Source: Adineta vaga (lineage: Eukaryota > Rotifera). Taken from it: a DNA stretch of 64,000 nt. The notes beneath the pieces were generated by a model. The model saw only the letters and a program-made list of their open reading frames with translations, was not told the origin of the DNA and did not search any database. Location: positions 9,424,001 to 9,488,000 of the forward strand of contig CP075492.1 in assembly GCA_021613535.1 (NCBI GenBank), in the 5' to 3' direction. Made by a program: the position numbers and the translations under genes. Shown here piece after piece: positions 1 through 13,397 of this stretch (position 1 is the first letter of the stretch; each line of letters starts with the position of its first letter).

Positions 1-3000
1 ATTGCTATGGATGTACCCTTACGACCTCAAGAAGTTCATGATCTCGTTAATCGTGCTGGTCGTTTAATTACATCTTATGTCCAAGAATTTCTTCCTGATG
101 ATACTCAACAAACATCATTAACACCATCGACAGTCAACGTTGATACTGGAACTATCAATGCAAGTTTAAATGATACAATAGAAGAACCCAATATGTCAGT
201 TCCATTGGAACGAACAACAACAAAGAAACGTCTAGGTGCACGCCGTAAAGATACGAAAACTCGAAATGTTAATCCACGTCCATTGGAAGCTCAACAAAGT
301 CTCTCATCAGCATCAACAAAACGTCCAATTTTTGAAGCTCATATAACTGCTCATTGTCAAGGCATGACATTTTCTACGACACTTCTTTCAACATTAAAAG
401 CTCAATATAAAATTGGTGTTGTCGAAGGTGTTGCCTATATTGGTGCTACAAAATCACGTTTTACTGCTATTATTCATGAGCATGCTCTTCATTTTCTCAA
501 TAATAATAATAATGATCATCAACAACCTCCAACAGTTAGTTCAGATAATCATGTACGAATTGATTTTCCCGAAATACGTTGTTATGGAAATTATGCATTG
601 CAAGAAGAACCAACAAATAAGATTAAGGGTCATTTAAATCTTCGAACGAAAATTGATTTACTTAAATTAACAATAACAGCAGATTTTCTTGCACAATTAG
701 TTTTCGTTTCCAAAGTTATTATACATGAAATGAATGAAATCTTAGCGAAAGTTTCTGGTTTTGATCAATTTCGTTTTGGTTCAACTAAACATGGACGTTT
801 ATCGTCATCATCAACAATACCAATCATGCGCATTGGTTCAACTGATATCGAAGATGAAGAAGAAGATGATGACGATGATGATGATGATGATGATGAACCA
901 GAAAAAGATCAACAAGCAACATCTGCAACACCATTTACATATAAAATTGACATATCAATGAAAGGTTTTGAAGTTATGGGTCAAACACCATCGAATACAA
1001 TTGTTAAATTCGAAAATGGTGATGATAAAGTACCAATCTTTATTAAGCTAACAAATTATGATGAAAAAAATCCTCTTCTACTCTATAATAAACCATTGAT
1101 CAATGCGTTATTATACATTAAACTCAGTCTAGGACAACTTTTACATACAGGTGGTTTTCAAGATGCTGCTTATTTTAAAACGAAAGTCTTATTAAGAAAT
1201 TCATTTCAAGTAAGTTTCTTTTTTTCTATATCAAACTGATATTTTTGAAAAGATTCAAAATCTATATCGATCTTTCATTCTAGTTCGATGATCCAGAAAA
1301 AGAAGCCTATTTCATTCGTTTAACAAAACCAAGTTTTTATTGGCAACCTGGTGCCATTGATAAAGGTGATTTTAGTTCATATTAACACTTCATCCTAACC
1401 ATTATACTTGTCTGTTTTCTTATCGATTTAGGTATTCTCTTCTGGTTGAATTATAAGAATACTTATGAACATTGGAATGAACAACGTGGTGCATTTACCA
1501 CTACAACAAGTGATTCAACACGTTTACGTTCCATTGTTAATGTTCCAACATCGCCAACAACAAATAAAGAACTAAATCTTATGTTTCAATTACATATCGT
1601 TGATTTAGGTATTGCAATTCCACTTCAACAATATGATCCTCCAACAAAATTAACTACAACAGATAATCCAATGACACCAGGAATTATTACACAACAATCT
1701 GTAGCAACATTGGATGAAAGTAGTGATTTTCTCGTATTTACACTTGATGAAACAACAATATCAGCATGTTCATGTGGTGCTATTATCAGTTCAGGTTCAT
1801 TTGAAGGTTTTTGTTTTCGTTTCGCTGAAAACTTTCAACAAACAAATAACAATTGGAAACCAGAACGTTCATCATCATCATCATCAAATATCATTCTTAA
1901 TGCATGTTGTGTACCAAGTGGACAGTATTTGATGCATTCGCGTGCGAGACATATTTTAAATTCAAATAGTCCTAAATGGTATCTCAATGTACAATGGGAT
2001 ATGAAAGGTATCGATATAAATCTTGATTCAATTATTGGCAAACGTTTTTCTCAATTAATACGTACAATAACATCAACGCAATTAATTGAACCAATGGATC
2101 ATTCGAATAACGAGACGAATTCATCATCGAATTCGAATTTATTAAATACTCAATCGGGTAGTACGAAAAATATTCAAGAAAATATTGATGAAAGTGAAGA
2201 TGATGAAAGAATTAAACGATTAGAATATGAACATTTGATCTTAGGACAAAAGATTGAAACATTAAAGTAAGATTAATTGAAGGTGACAATGAAATGAAAG
2301 GAAGAGATATGTTATTTTACTATATTATAGACGATCTCAAACACCGTATGAAATATTAAAACCAGAATTGGCAAGATATGAATGGCTCGAAAAAGAATTA
2401 TTACATACAGTGAAATCAGAGATTCAACAAATTATGAAAAAACAATCGAATAAGGTATGAATAGGATTGTTTAAGATGTATTTATTAACTAATCTTGAAT
2501 GATCATTGAAAGAATTTCAGTACTATAGAGTAGAGATTTCTAAGATTCAAATGAATATGTGCTATTAAAAGGTTGTAAGTTCATGATCTTTTATACATCT
2601 ATATCTGAATGAGAAGGATCTTTCAAAATAAACACAAATAAATTTTATAGCCATCACCACAGCAACAACAAATCTTTACTTTTCAACAACAAAATGAATT
2701 ATTTCGACGATCAAATATACCTATGGTTCGAATCTCTATTTTCTATTGAATGTTGTGTTTCAATATGTCTTTACGCATGTCTTGTCATAATTATTCATTG
2801 TTTTTCAATATTCCGAGTCAACACATATATATATACATATATAATTGTTGTCATTGTATTGCTTAATGTCTATTTTTGTGATAACATTTGTCTATAAAAA
2901 CAATTAATGACTTCCTTTACTTTGTATTTAGTCGGGACATAATCGTGATCGAAATCGTACTGATTCACCAAGTCATCGACGAACACAATCGCAAGATGTT

Positions 3001-6000
3001 AATGCTAATTCCTATCATCAACAGTAAGTTTGTCTTTGAATTTGTTTATTTTTCTTAAACCAAGAGAAAAAGAAGAACAAGAAAAGATTTATTGTGTACC
3101 TACTAATAGAATACGACGGTATTCACTGAAACATACAGGCACATGTGCATTATCATCATCATCAGGCTTACATCGTCGACGAATGTAAAATTCAACTGAC
3201 TGCTTACACTATTTTCTTCTAACATGCATATATATATACTTTGCTAAATAATTGCATTCGATTTTAACACAAGGGAAAAGAATCAATCTTACATAGAAGA
3301 ATAATGTTACAATGTTTGTTCGTTTATTATTTCATCTTGTTTCTTCTTTTTAGTTCGGATATAATGGTACCTCAACCAGTCATACGTGAAGATGAACTAG
3401 AGAGTGACACACCACGTGCATCAAATTTTAATATTCGGTAAATATAATCAATAACTCGCTAGATGAGCATCTTTCATAAACTTGAAAATTTTCTGTGTAA
3501 CATTCGATTATTTAGTTCTCCTGCTCAAGATCCATCAGTATTTGATGATCATCATTCTATCACTACAAACACACCCAATGAAATTACATCTGCACCGGCT
3601 GTTGATTTAGAATTAAATGTTCAAATTCAAATTGCGAGTGGTTCATGTAATCTATATACACGTCGTGATTTAATATCTCATTCACCATTGACAACAACAA
3701 ATTCAAGTAAACAACAGCAACAACAATTACAAGCAAATATTGGTTCAAGTGTATATATAAATAAAATTGAATATCAAATCTCACAATTTTTCTTGCCGGG
3801 TGTTGATGTTGATGCACATTATAATTCTAAACATAATAATACAACAAATAGTTCATTAAATAAACGTGGTAGCTTCTATTGTAAAGCTATGATACAATCT
3901 CCAACAACACAAATAACAATTCATCCATTATTATTAGATTTTCTTGAGCAAGCACTTGAACATATAACTTTACCAAGTGAACAAGAACGACAAACAAATT
4001 TACAACATGAACAAATGCAAAATATCGATGATGAAAATTCTGAAAATGATCATTTGAAAACGATGTAAGTTGATTGTTGATTAAATTGAAAGAAAAAACA
4101 AGAACTTCGATTAATCGACATTATTATTCTAGGTTTCTCATCGAAGATCAATCATCAACAGCATCATTTCCTATCGATGTCGTCGTTAGTCTTTTCATTC
4201 AACCATCTGTACTTCTCTTTACATGTTTACCAACTCATCCAATGGAATGTGAACTTCGTTTGCCTACAGTTGATGTTGTCTTTTCTTCAAAACGTGCTCT
4301 ACTAGACAATGTTCCATCATCAACAAGCGACAATGAATCTGAACAAATTATTGAGAATTCTCTTGGTGGTTTAAGTTTTTCATTGTATATGAAAGATTTC
4401 AAATTGAATGTATATCATCCATTTTCTGGTGAATCAAAAGTACATTTATTTGAAGATATCCGTTCAGGACAATTACGCACACGTAATGCATTAGCAGTTA
4501 GTGTTCAATCAGTTTCATTTAATATTTCTCGGACACGTTATACTCTTATTGAACGTGATGGTGAATTCTTGAATAATATTCAATTATCAATCATTGGACA
4601 AATTTCAAAAGCACAATTTGAATATGATATCAAACGTTTTTCAGAAATTCTAACATTTCCAAAAATATGGTACAATCGATCATTAGCTCGTCGATTATTC
4701 TTAGGTGACGAAACATTACCAACAACATTACCATCATCACCCTCACCAGTGACAAGGCCAGTAGCTCCAAGTGTGACTAAAACAACAGCAAATAAACAAT
4801 TGCGTAAAGAAGCTCGAGTACTTTTAGCTATTCAATTGAAAGAATTACAAATCTCTATGCGGATGTCAAATGTAATGGGTAAAGTCGAATGGAATACAAC
4901 AGATGTTTCGTCAACGGGTAGTTTAACATTAACAAATGATGGACAACGTGCATTTTTCTTTTCAATTGGTCTTCAAAAATCTGTCTTTCAAGCCGATGAA
5001 GGTATTGTTGGAGGTATAATTCGATTGAAAAATCTCCGAACAACAGGTAAACTCGTTTTCTAAATTAATAAAGAACTGATTTACTAATCATTGAATCTCT
5101 TTCAGGTCTTATTCGACATGGTCTTCACAATCATGCACTTCTTAATGAATCATCTCATGTATTTGATGTTCTTGCAGATGCTATTGAAATTCGTCTTGAT
5201 TATATGAGTTTTCCAACATTAATGGGTCGTATATGTCATATATTACTTCGTTTAAAAGATGATCATCATGGAACTCCAGGTAGTGTTTCCGTGCCTCCTT
5301 CGACACTTGTTCTTGTTAATCTTGAATGGTCTCAATTACATTTGATGATAACACGTTCAACAACTCCGGATATAATTAAAATGGTGTTAAAATTAACGGA
5401 ATTTTTCAATGCACATTTACTCAATTCGAAAAGTTTATTAGCATCAATTCATTATGATTTCCATGATGGTGTTAAACGAAATAATGTCGACAAGAAAACA
5501 ACTAGTGGACAATCAAAATATGATACAAATATTATTAAACGATATATTGGCATGCATGGAGGTGAATTAATGTTACAAGGACATAATTTAACTTTAGTTG
5601 TATTTCATGGTTCAAATTTTAAAGCACGTCAATGGGCATTATTTTCTTTGAATGAACCACAAATTAATTTTGTTACCGATCATGGAGATACAGAAGATAG
5701 TATGTATATCAATCGAATCAGTTATGAATCTATGTTTATTTTGTTTATTTAGTTAATCAAAAATTATTCTTCTATTTGGGCCATCAAGGACAAACAATGC
5801 CAAGATCACGTACAAATATGGCTTCAATATCAAAAGTAACTCGAAATAGCAATGAAGCACCTTCTAATTTAACGATTAATGAATGGTTTAATTATGCAAG
5901 TTCGACTATTTCTGCTGTTGGTATGTATGACTGACTCTATCGCTATATTAGGTTTTACGAAATTCTTTTTCTTCTAGGTTTACGTGATTTTCCAAGTATG

Positions 6001-6728
6001 GATGATGTACCAAACCCAATATTATCAACAAAATTACGTTCGAAACAATATGAACAAAATGCTGAATCAATCTTTATTCTTCCTGGTCTTGAATTACGTT
6101 TTCAAACACGACAATTATCAGGTAATTAATTTCACATTGAAATAAACGAAATCTCAATTTTGTTTTGTTTTTCTTCTCATAGGACAAGTTCATTGTAGTT
6201 TTGAAACTGAATTCTATGAACATATTATGTTCTCGTTCAATGCTGAACATTTCTATTTCTTACATGATCTTATTTCATCTTACATGAAAGAAAAAGAAAA
6301 AGGTAAGAAGAAAAATAAGAGTTGCAATCATGCATTTTTCTTTATTCTCATTTTGATTAGTAACATCACATGATAAACTTCGACAACGAACACCACCGTC
6401 TGCAACACCTTCACATTCCATTGATAATCAAGCATTAACATCATTAGATGAAGTTCGAAGTGATGATATGCGTCATTTCCATTGTCCAGATGCAAAATGG
6501 AAATTACAACCAACAATCAAACTACTTACTGCATATGGCAATGAAGTTGAACCATTTGGTGCTGATTATATTCTACAAAAATTAGGTTTTCGTCATGCAC
6601 GTTTAACAATACCTAAATGGCTTCAACGTGGTATTATGGATCCATGTGAACAATCCATGACAGTCGTACAATTATTTCTTATCTTTCTATTACCCGAACG
6701 TTTCAAAGAGATGTGTATGCGACATTGA
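1..6728 (+). CDS. BLTP1: BLTP1 / KIAA1109 / Tweek bridge-like lipid transfer protein, C-terminal part
   Basis: Partial gene, open at the left edge. Exons: 1-1209, 1284-1365, 1432-2266, 2331-2454, 2651-2725, 2932-3023, 3110-3184, 3354-3437, 3516-4064, 4133-5046, 5106-5699, 5753-5920, 5978-6121, 6183-6302, 6361-6728. They join in frame to about 1810 residues. The C-terminal exon carries the family's FGADYILQKLGF and IPKWLQRG(I/V)MDP motifs, and the exons before it match the KIAA1109 order (a HQGQ..PRS..NMA..SK segment, then a short linker). Family knowledge: a giant rod-shaped protein with a hydrophobic groove that moves phospholipids between ER and plasma membrane or endosomes and supports synaptic vesicle recycling. 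The protein also has an Asp/Glu run near residues 285-300 and many Ser/Gln-rich insertions. The last 25 or so residues after the MDP motif diverge from the vertebrate tail. The two small exons at 3110 and 3354 are the least certain. Confidence 0.9.
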
Positions 6729-6868
6729 TGAAACTTTCAAATAGACAAACAGTTCATAATCCAGCTCAACAATGCATTTGTTTTTCTTTCCTTGTATACT
6801 TTCTAGTCGTTTGTTTGCAACTATGTATAAAAAGAAACACTCAAAATAGACTTCACATATGTGCTGTT

Positions 6869-6904
<36 letters not shown>

Positions 6905-7188
6905 TATATCCATATATGCGAACTAGGTATTTTTTGTATTTTTTATGAAAAAATTCAATTTAATCAGTTCATGCTTCATTTTTGTGCACGTATGTCTGTG
7001 GATGTGAGAAATAATTTAATAAAAAAAAATATCTGTTAAATTTCAAGTATCAATGATGGAACGATTCGTTGATGATTTCGATCGAGTATAGTTTGAAAAC
7101 ATCTTTCGTCTATTCTATTAGTGCTCATCTCAATAAATGCTATTTTCGTATTCGAATCTTTCTATTCAAGTGAACTTTTATTGACAAA
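6729..7188. other. intergenic gap between convergent BLTP1 and SIAE
   Basis: This 460-bp gap holds the 3' flanks of two convergent genes. A (CT)n tract lies at about 6871-6901. An AATAAA at about 7132 on the plus strand could be the BLTP1 polyadenylation signal. I see no gene. Confidence 0.6.
6871..6901. repeat. (CT)n microsatellite
   Basis: About 15 CT units, about 145 bp beyond the BLTP1 stop codon, probably in its 3' UTR. No coding role. Confidence 0.9.
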
Positions 7189-9093
7189 TTAGTTTTGATC
7201 AGAAAAAAACTGAATATATGGTGGAGCAGGAATGTCTTCATCTTCTATATCATAGACAGCAGCTTCTTTATATTCACATGGAGTTTCTCTCCATAAATAA
7301 CGATATCCGAATAGTTTTTTTGAAACACATGGACTTGGGATAGTTAAAGATATACTCAAAGGTGATCCTTTGATTTCACTAGCTGGTGCTGATACCCATA
7401 CGGTATCATTAGTTTTACATACTGCTTCCGATATACAACAAATCTAAAATGAAAAAATGAATTGATAATTAATAATAGAGAGTTGCATTCAATCTACTTC
7501 AAAGCCATTGGGATTACGTAATTGAACACCTTTCGATACTTTATCGGAATACATGATTTCAATTTGATGTGTATGAGGTATGATTGAAAAATCGATAATA
7601 ATAGGTCCTTGATAACGTATATTTGTTAAATTATATGCAACAGCAAGACCTGATCGAGATAATCGATAACCAACATCGAATTTATTTCGTGGATGAATTC
7701 TGTTAATGAAGAAAAATCATTTCTTATCAAATGATTTTGACACAAACGAAATGTTCATACCCTCCTTTATCATCACGTAAATCCATTGCTGTTGCCATAA
7801 ATATATTTGGGACAACAGTATTAGGTGTATATCCAACATCAAATGTTTGATGCCAACGAATCCAAGGAAATCCTCCAATTATTTTCCCAGTACTTTCTCG
7901 TGTAGATAACTGTACAGGAAATTATTATCAATATATTCAATTAAACTTCTCTCTTACTTGAACAAAGCCAAAAGGAAATATTGGATCTGTATTCGACATT
8001 GTACGTTCATACCAGATACTTCTCCAATATTCAATCATTTTCGAAAATGTACATTTATATTTATCACGATTGAAATTAACATTGGCTTCACCTAAAACAA
8101 TTCATTGGAAAAATATTTCTTATTCCGTTGATTTATTTATCATACCTTGATACCAAATAGATCCTTTAATAACCATACGTGTAAAAGGATGAATCATAGC
8201 ATTATATAGAACTGTATTATTAAGGACAATATCCAATTTATCATCTTCTTCAGATATTACTCGTTGATTTCTAGAATATATCTATAGAATACATATTGTT
8301 ATAGAATAAGATAACGATACATACCGTGAAATTCCGCAATCTTTGAGAACTTGAGGAGGTGACCAGAGTTCTGCTGCAGTTCCACCCCATGATGTATGTA
8401 CAAGACCAATAGGTCGTCCACCAAGTTCAGACTGAATCATTCGACCGAAGAGCCAACAAACAGCTGATGTATATGGACTACTAACGCTTTCTGCGGATGC
8501 GATTGACCATGGTAAAGCAATAGATAAAAGTTCTTCTTCAGGCATCGCTGATTGTTGTCTCGATGCTGTAAACAATCTAATTTTCGGGTATTTATCAGCA
8601 TTTTCGATTTCAACAGAACCATTGAACATATTTCGAACTGCAAAAGCCATATTAGATTGTCCTGAACAAATCCATACATCGCCGAAATATACATCCTGCA
8701 GTGTTACTGTTGCAATGGTTCCATTGGGTAATGGTTGGTCAACTTGAACTTGAAAAGGACCTTCATCACTCACAGGATCAAGAGTTACTGACCAAATCGA
8801 TTCACCTGTTCTATCCATTGCAAATGACGAACTTCTTGTTCGATGCATTTTCTTGTTCATGGTTAAAACAAGAGGAACATCAAAAGCATCTACATATCCC
8901 CAAACAATAGCGCGTTCGGGAGCACGCTGAAGAACCATATGATCTTGATAATAATTAGCAAATCGAAGTGCTCCATCAACTACAATGATATAGTAGACTC
9001 ATCTCTAATTGATCCTGAATATCTATTTTTGTTTATTATACCTTTTATAAAATAAAGAGTTAACAGAAAACAAAGAATAGAAGATGTATACAT
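7189..9093 (-). CDS. SIAE: sialate O-acetylesterase
   Basis: Seven exons on the minus strand: 9042-9093, 8325-8979, 8146-8270, 7958-8091, 7761-7909, 7498-7699, 7189-7443. They join in frame to 523 residues, the length of human SIAE. The first exon encodes a short hydrophobic signal peptide. The serine-hydrolase nucleophile motif GQSNM is present (Ser about 126), as are HTSWGGT, a WYQGE-type junction across exons 3-4, a late IHPR motif carrying the expected catalytic His, and the C-terminal YRWxxxPC / PAPPY pattern. Family role: removes O-acetyl esters from sialic acids in the lysosome or secretory pathway. Whether this organism makes sialic acid itself is not shown here; dietary glycans are an alternative substrate. 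All introns are GT-AG and 50-70 bp. Confidence 0.95.
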
Positions 9094-9717
9094 TCTTCCT
9101 TCGATTTAGACGAACGAACTGTGTAAAGATCTTCAAAGATGTGTTTTAAATAGAACAAAAAAAAAGGTAAATTTTAAGATAAAAGAACGCTTAGTATCTT
9201 CAAGAAAAGATATTTGTTGGTATTAGATAGTGACTATTTTTGATTGTTTAGTACATTTTATGGTCGCCGCAACAAAACAAGATGAGTTTTTATTATGGAA
9301 AACTATCGGATATTTGGTTTTACTTAGTTGTCTATTGCATTACTGTAGCGTAATTAATTGTTCTAATTTTTGTACAATTAACTGAGTACTTATATAATTC
9401 AAGATGTTCATGACTTTAACTGACGGACGTACATTGATTGCAAACATATTTTTTCAATAAGTTACTTCATCCATCGTTGATTTGATTTGTTTCATTCATA
9501 TATGATATTACCTCTTATGGATCGATTTCTTGGAATATGTCGATAGATGTCTCTAGAAACTGAATGTTTTTCGTAACTGCGCACTTTAGCAGAAATAGTA
9601 AAATGGCGGCGAATAACCAATAGATCTTGATGACAAGAACGACGGACACTCATATCACATCACATCACATCACATCACATTGCTTTTATCCTTGTCATCA
9701 TTTATTGACATTCTATT
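9094..9717. promoter_or_regulatory. divergent upstream region of SIAE and RUFY-like genes
   Basis: This 624-bp interval separates two divergently transcribed genes and must hold both promoters and 5' UTRs. The only structure seen is the ATCAC pentamer array at 9654-9680. No ORF or RNA gene was recognised. Confidence 0.5.
9654..9680. repeat. ATCAC pentanucleotide tandem repeat
   Basis: About five perfect copies of ATCAC, ending roughly 40 bp before the RUFY-like start codon. It is the only pentamer array noticed in the window and lies in the putative 5' UTR or promoter. Confidence 0.85.
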
Positions 9718-12400
9718 ATGCAGCCAAAAAAACGATTTTCCCTAACAAATGAAGCCCGTTCTTTCACTAACAATATATTCAATTCCAATGAATCAAGTAA
9801 ATAAAGATGAAAAGATATTATTTAACAGTGATTTACATTGTATTATTACTCATTTTTAGATTCAGATATCTTAATAATTGAACGACAAAATTTACTCTGT
9901 GTATTTAAATTAGTGATTAAAGATTTATTGAATTCCAGTTTAAAACATGAACGTATATTAGAACAAGAAAGTGTACCATTACGACATTTTTTTATTGTTT
10001 TCGAACATATTCTTTTACATGGTTACAATGGTAAAAAAACCTTATTAATGAGTACATCAGCTAATCGAAAAGATCTATGGCCAATTATTGAACTTATCAC
10101 ACGTAAATCAACAGATAGTCATATATCAGATATATCCGTATCATCGAAAGAAATGACAAATATTCGTACACCATTAGGACGTGTACGTGCATGGTTACGG
10201 TTAGCATTAATGCAAAAACATTTAGCTGATTATTTTAAAATTCTTCTTGAACAAAAAGATGAATTAAAAGAATTATACGATTCAGAAGCATTGCTATTAT
10301 CGGAAGATAGTGTCATCATTACAGGTTTACTCGTTGGTCTTAATGTATTGGATTTTAATTTTTGTTTAAAAGAAACATCACTTGATCAACCAGTTGAATC
10401 AATTATTAATTATAGTTTATACTTGCGTGAACGACGTTTCCCATCATTAGCAATAAAAAATACACATCCACCAGGTTCAATACAAGAATCAATCGATGAA
10501 TTAGATGATTGTTCGTCATTATCATCGATATCATCATCACCGGCTATAAGAACAACAATTCAAAATGATGATACAGTTATCATAACAAGTACAAATGATA
10601 TTATATCAATAGATGAAACAAATGGAGATAATTCATATGAACAACGTCTTACAAATATTTTTGATCAAAAGAATTATGTTGAAGAACTCAATCGAAAGTT
10701 AGAGTGAGTAAAATTAAACATTGAATTTTTCCAAAAAGCATTTTTATCGTTTGACAGTCGGACAGTGACTAATTTACAAGAACGTTTAAATATAACGGAA
10801 CAAACAAATCGAAGTTTAATTGAAGAAAGTACAATACAAAAAAGTCGTGTACAACAATTGGAAGAACAAGTAGCAAAACTAACAGAAGAAAAAGAACAAT
10901 TAGTAACATCATATCAACGAAAAATTGAAGTAGAAAATTTTATTTCATTTTGTAAAAATTTATCGTTTGATTTGATTGAATATTTGTAGATTTTAAATGC
11001 TGATATCGAAGTTGAACGAGAAACTTATCAAAAATCTCGAACAGGATTTGATTCAATCTATACTAATTTACAAAAGAAATTTGAAGAAGAACGTGTATCC
11101 AAAGAGGTAAATCTACGAAATTCTTTTCTGAACTCGATTTTTGAATATTTTCCTTCTCTAGAAAATTGAAACCATCTATCAAACTCAAGTTTCTCAAAAT
11201 AATGAATTTCTTGAATCGACAAAAACTATGGAAAAAGATATTGAAATTAAAACAACGTTATACGATCGTATGAAAGAAGATTGTGATCGTTTATCTGAAC
11301 AATTACAAGTAAAAGTTTATGAATGAATGAATTCAAAAATATACATTATTTCTTCTCGATTGTATATTAGATTGTAAAAACAGCAAATGAAAAGAAAGAA
11401 CATCAAATACATTTAATGGAAAAAGAAAATCAAATGCTACGACAAACAATTGATGAATTAGAAACAAAGTATAGTCTTCATTCTTTATGAAACAGATAAT
11501 ACTCGAGATTTATATTTATCTTTTCCTATAAAAATTCCTCTGACGTCAATAGATGTCGGTTAGACTTCAAAAGTTGAACATTTGACATTTTGATGGAAAT
11601 TAAATTATATGTTTTGCTTTATTTAGTATTGAACAAACAAATCAAGAAAAACAAGCACTTGGTGATACAAATGAGAAATTAACTCGAGAAATAATGAAAT
11701 TAGATAGTGAAAAGTTAGTATAGAATTTGATTTGAATAAAACTTTCAATTCATTCAATTCGTCCATAGAACATCGTTAGAAACTGATTTAAATGTTGAAC
11801 AAGAATGTCAAAAACGACTTCAAAAAGCATTATCAAATGAAAAAGAAAGAGTTTCAACACTTCAATTTGATATTCATGAATTAAATTTAATGAAACAAGT
11901 AAATCTTATATCGATTGATTAGTTTCTCTTTTTTTTCATTCATTGTCTTATTTAAAAGGAATATGGTTTATATAAGAAAGAAATGAATAATAAACAAAAT
12001 GATTATGAAAAGAAGTTTCAAGAACAAGAAAAAACTATCGAAGAATTAGCGTTAAAATTACAAGTATCAATCACACGTGAAGATGAATTTCGTGAAAAAG
12101 ATGGTTTACGATCTTCAACATGGGTAAGAGATGAAGATGTTAAAGATTGTTATCAATGTCAGAAAGAATTTAATACAATTCGACGAAAACATCATTGTCG
12201 AAGGTAAGATTTTCCTTCTTTTTATTTTTTTGAAGATGAAGATTTTAACCATCGTAGATATTCTATCTAGTTGTGGTCAAATATTTTGTGAAGCTTGTGT
12301 TGGTACGAAATTAACATTAGCGAGTTCAAGTAAACCGGTGCGTGTTTGCGACGTATGTTGTACACGTGTACTTGCTCAATGTGCAGTAAAAAGTCCATAA
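9718..12400 (+). CDS. RUFY: RUFY-family RUN and FYVE domain protein
   Basis: Ten exons: 9718-9796, 9860-10703, 10758-10929, 10990-11106, 11162-11308, 11371-11468, 11627-11713, 11769-11898, 11959-12203, 12271-12400. They give 682 residues. An N-terminal RUN domain (about residues 35-210) is followed by a long Glu/Lys/Gln-rich coiled coil, then a C-terminal FYVE zinc finger with the WxxD element (WVRD), the phosphoinositide-binding RRKHHCR, the CG..FC..C pairs and the closing RVCDVC. This domain order is specific to RUFY1/2/3. Family role: an effector of Rab4/Rab14/Arl8 on PI3P-containing endosomes that coordinates recycling and dynein-linked lysosome transport. It is not possible to say which RUFY paralogue it matches best. 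The next gene on the same strand starts 204 bp downstream. Confidence 0.92.
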
Positions 12401-12604
12401 AACCAATGATTTCTTCTTTCGTGCAATAATTCTTTTTTAACAATCAGATGATTTACAAACGAAGCATTTATTCTTTAGTTTTTGTTTTGTAAATGAAGAT
12501 TCTATTTTTTTTTTGCGTGATTTATGGAATAACAAACGAGTGTTATTGTTGTTGTTGTTGTTTACCTTGAAATTTTAAAAATGATTTTCGTCAATATTTT
12601 CTAG

Positions 12605-13285
12605 ATGTTAAATGATCGTACCATTGATTTTTGTCAACGTGTTTTGAAATTTTGGTTTTCAAATAATCGATGGACAACATTAGATCAATTACCAGAAAAA
12701 AACATGCCAATTACTGAAGCCGATGCAATACGTTGGTTTCGTGTTTCAAAAGAATTCGATCAACAAATACGTGACAATTTTCAAGATGATTTAATATATT
12801 TAATTAATAATGATGATTATGATCAATATTCCGATGATTCCTTTTATCCGGTATATATATTAGCATGTGTCATTGTTCTTGATCAATTTCCACGAAATAT
12901 GTATCGTGGTGATGCGCGTGCATTTGCATTTGATTCGAAAGCAAAAGAATTAGGTGAATCATTGATTCATCATCAAGGTGATAAGAAATTACCGTATGTT
13001 GAACGAATATTTATCAATTTACCATTTGAACATAGTGAAAATCTTGATGATCAGAATAGGGCTGTAAGATATTTTCAAGAATTATATGAAGAAGCTAGGA
13101 ATGATCCATGTTCGAATGAACATGTGTACAATTTTATAAAGCATTTTATTGAAAAATCGCAACAGCATCGAGATCTTATCAAAGAATTCGGGCGTTTTCC
13201 TCACAGAAACGCCGTTCTAAAACGGCAAGCACGTGAAAGTGAAGAAATTTATTTACGAAATGGTGGTGAGCGATTTGGGCAATAA
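12605..13285 (+). CDS. DUF924 family protein, likely bacterial origin
   Basis: A single uninterrupted ORF of 226 residues between two intron-containing animal genes. It shows the DUF924 (PF06041) hallmarks: FWF near the N-terminus, WF..S.EFD, a central LDQFPRNMYRG.ARAFA.D motif, EHSEN, and a C-terminal H...I..FGRFPHRN..L.R motif followed by EE. The biochemical activity of DUF924 is not established; the fold is described as TPR-like alpha-helical. The family is mostly bacterial, with scattered eukaryotic members. The ATG is preceded immediately by a pyrimidine-rich TTTTCTAG, a good 3' splice site, so the transcript is probably trans-spliced or has a 5' UTR intron. The absence of introns and the taxonomic distribution suggest horizontal acquisition (inference). 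Confidence 0.85.
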   Translation: MLNDRTIDFCQRVLKFWFSNNRWTTLDQLPEKNMPITEADAIRWFRVSKEFDQQIRDNFQDDLIYLINNDDYDQYSDDSFYPVYILACVIVLDQFPRNMYRGDARAFAFDSKAKELGESLIHHQGDKKLPYVERIFINLPFEHSENLDDQNRAVRYFQELYEEARNDPCSNEHVYNFIKHFIEKSQQHRDLIKEFGRFPHRNAVLKRQARESEEIYLRNGGERFGQ

Positions 13286-13397
13286 AAAAATCCTATCTAG
13301 TCACATAATGATTACTTTAAATTTGAATGATTTCTATCGAATCAATAATTTTTACTTTTATCTTTTAGATAAATAATTGATTCATAGAAAAATAACA

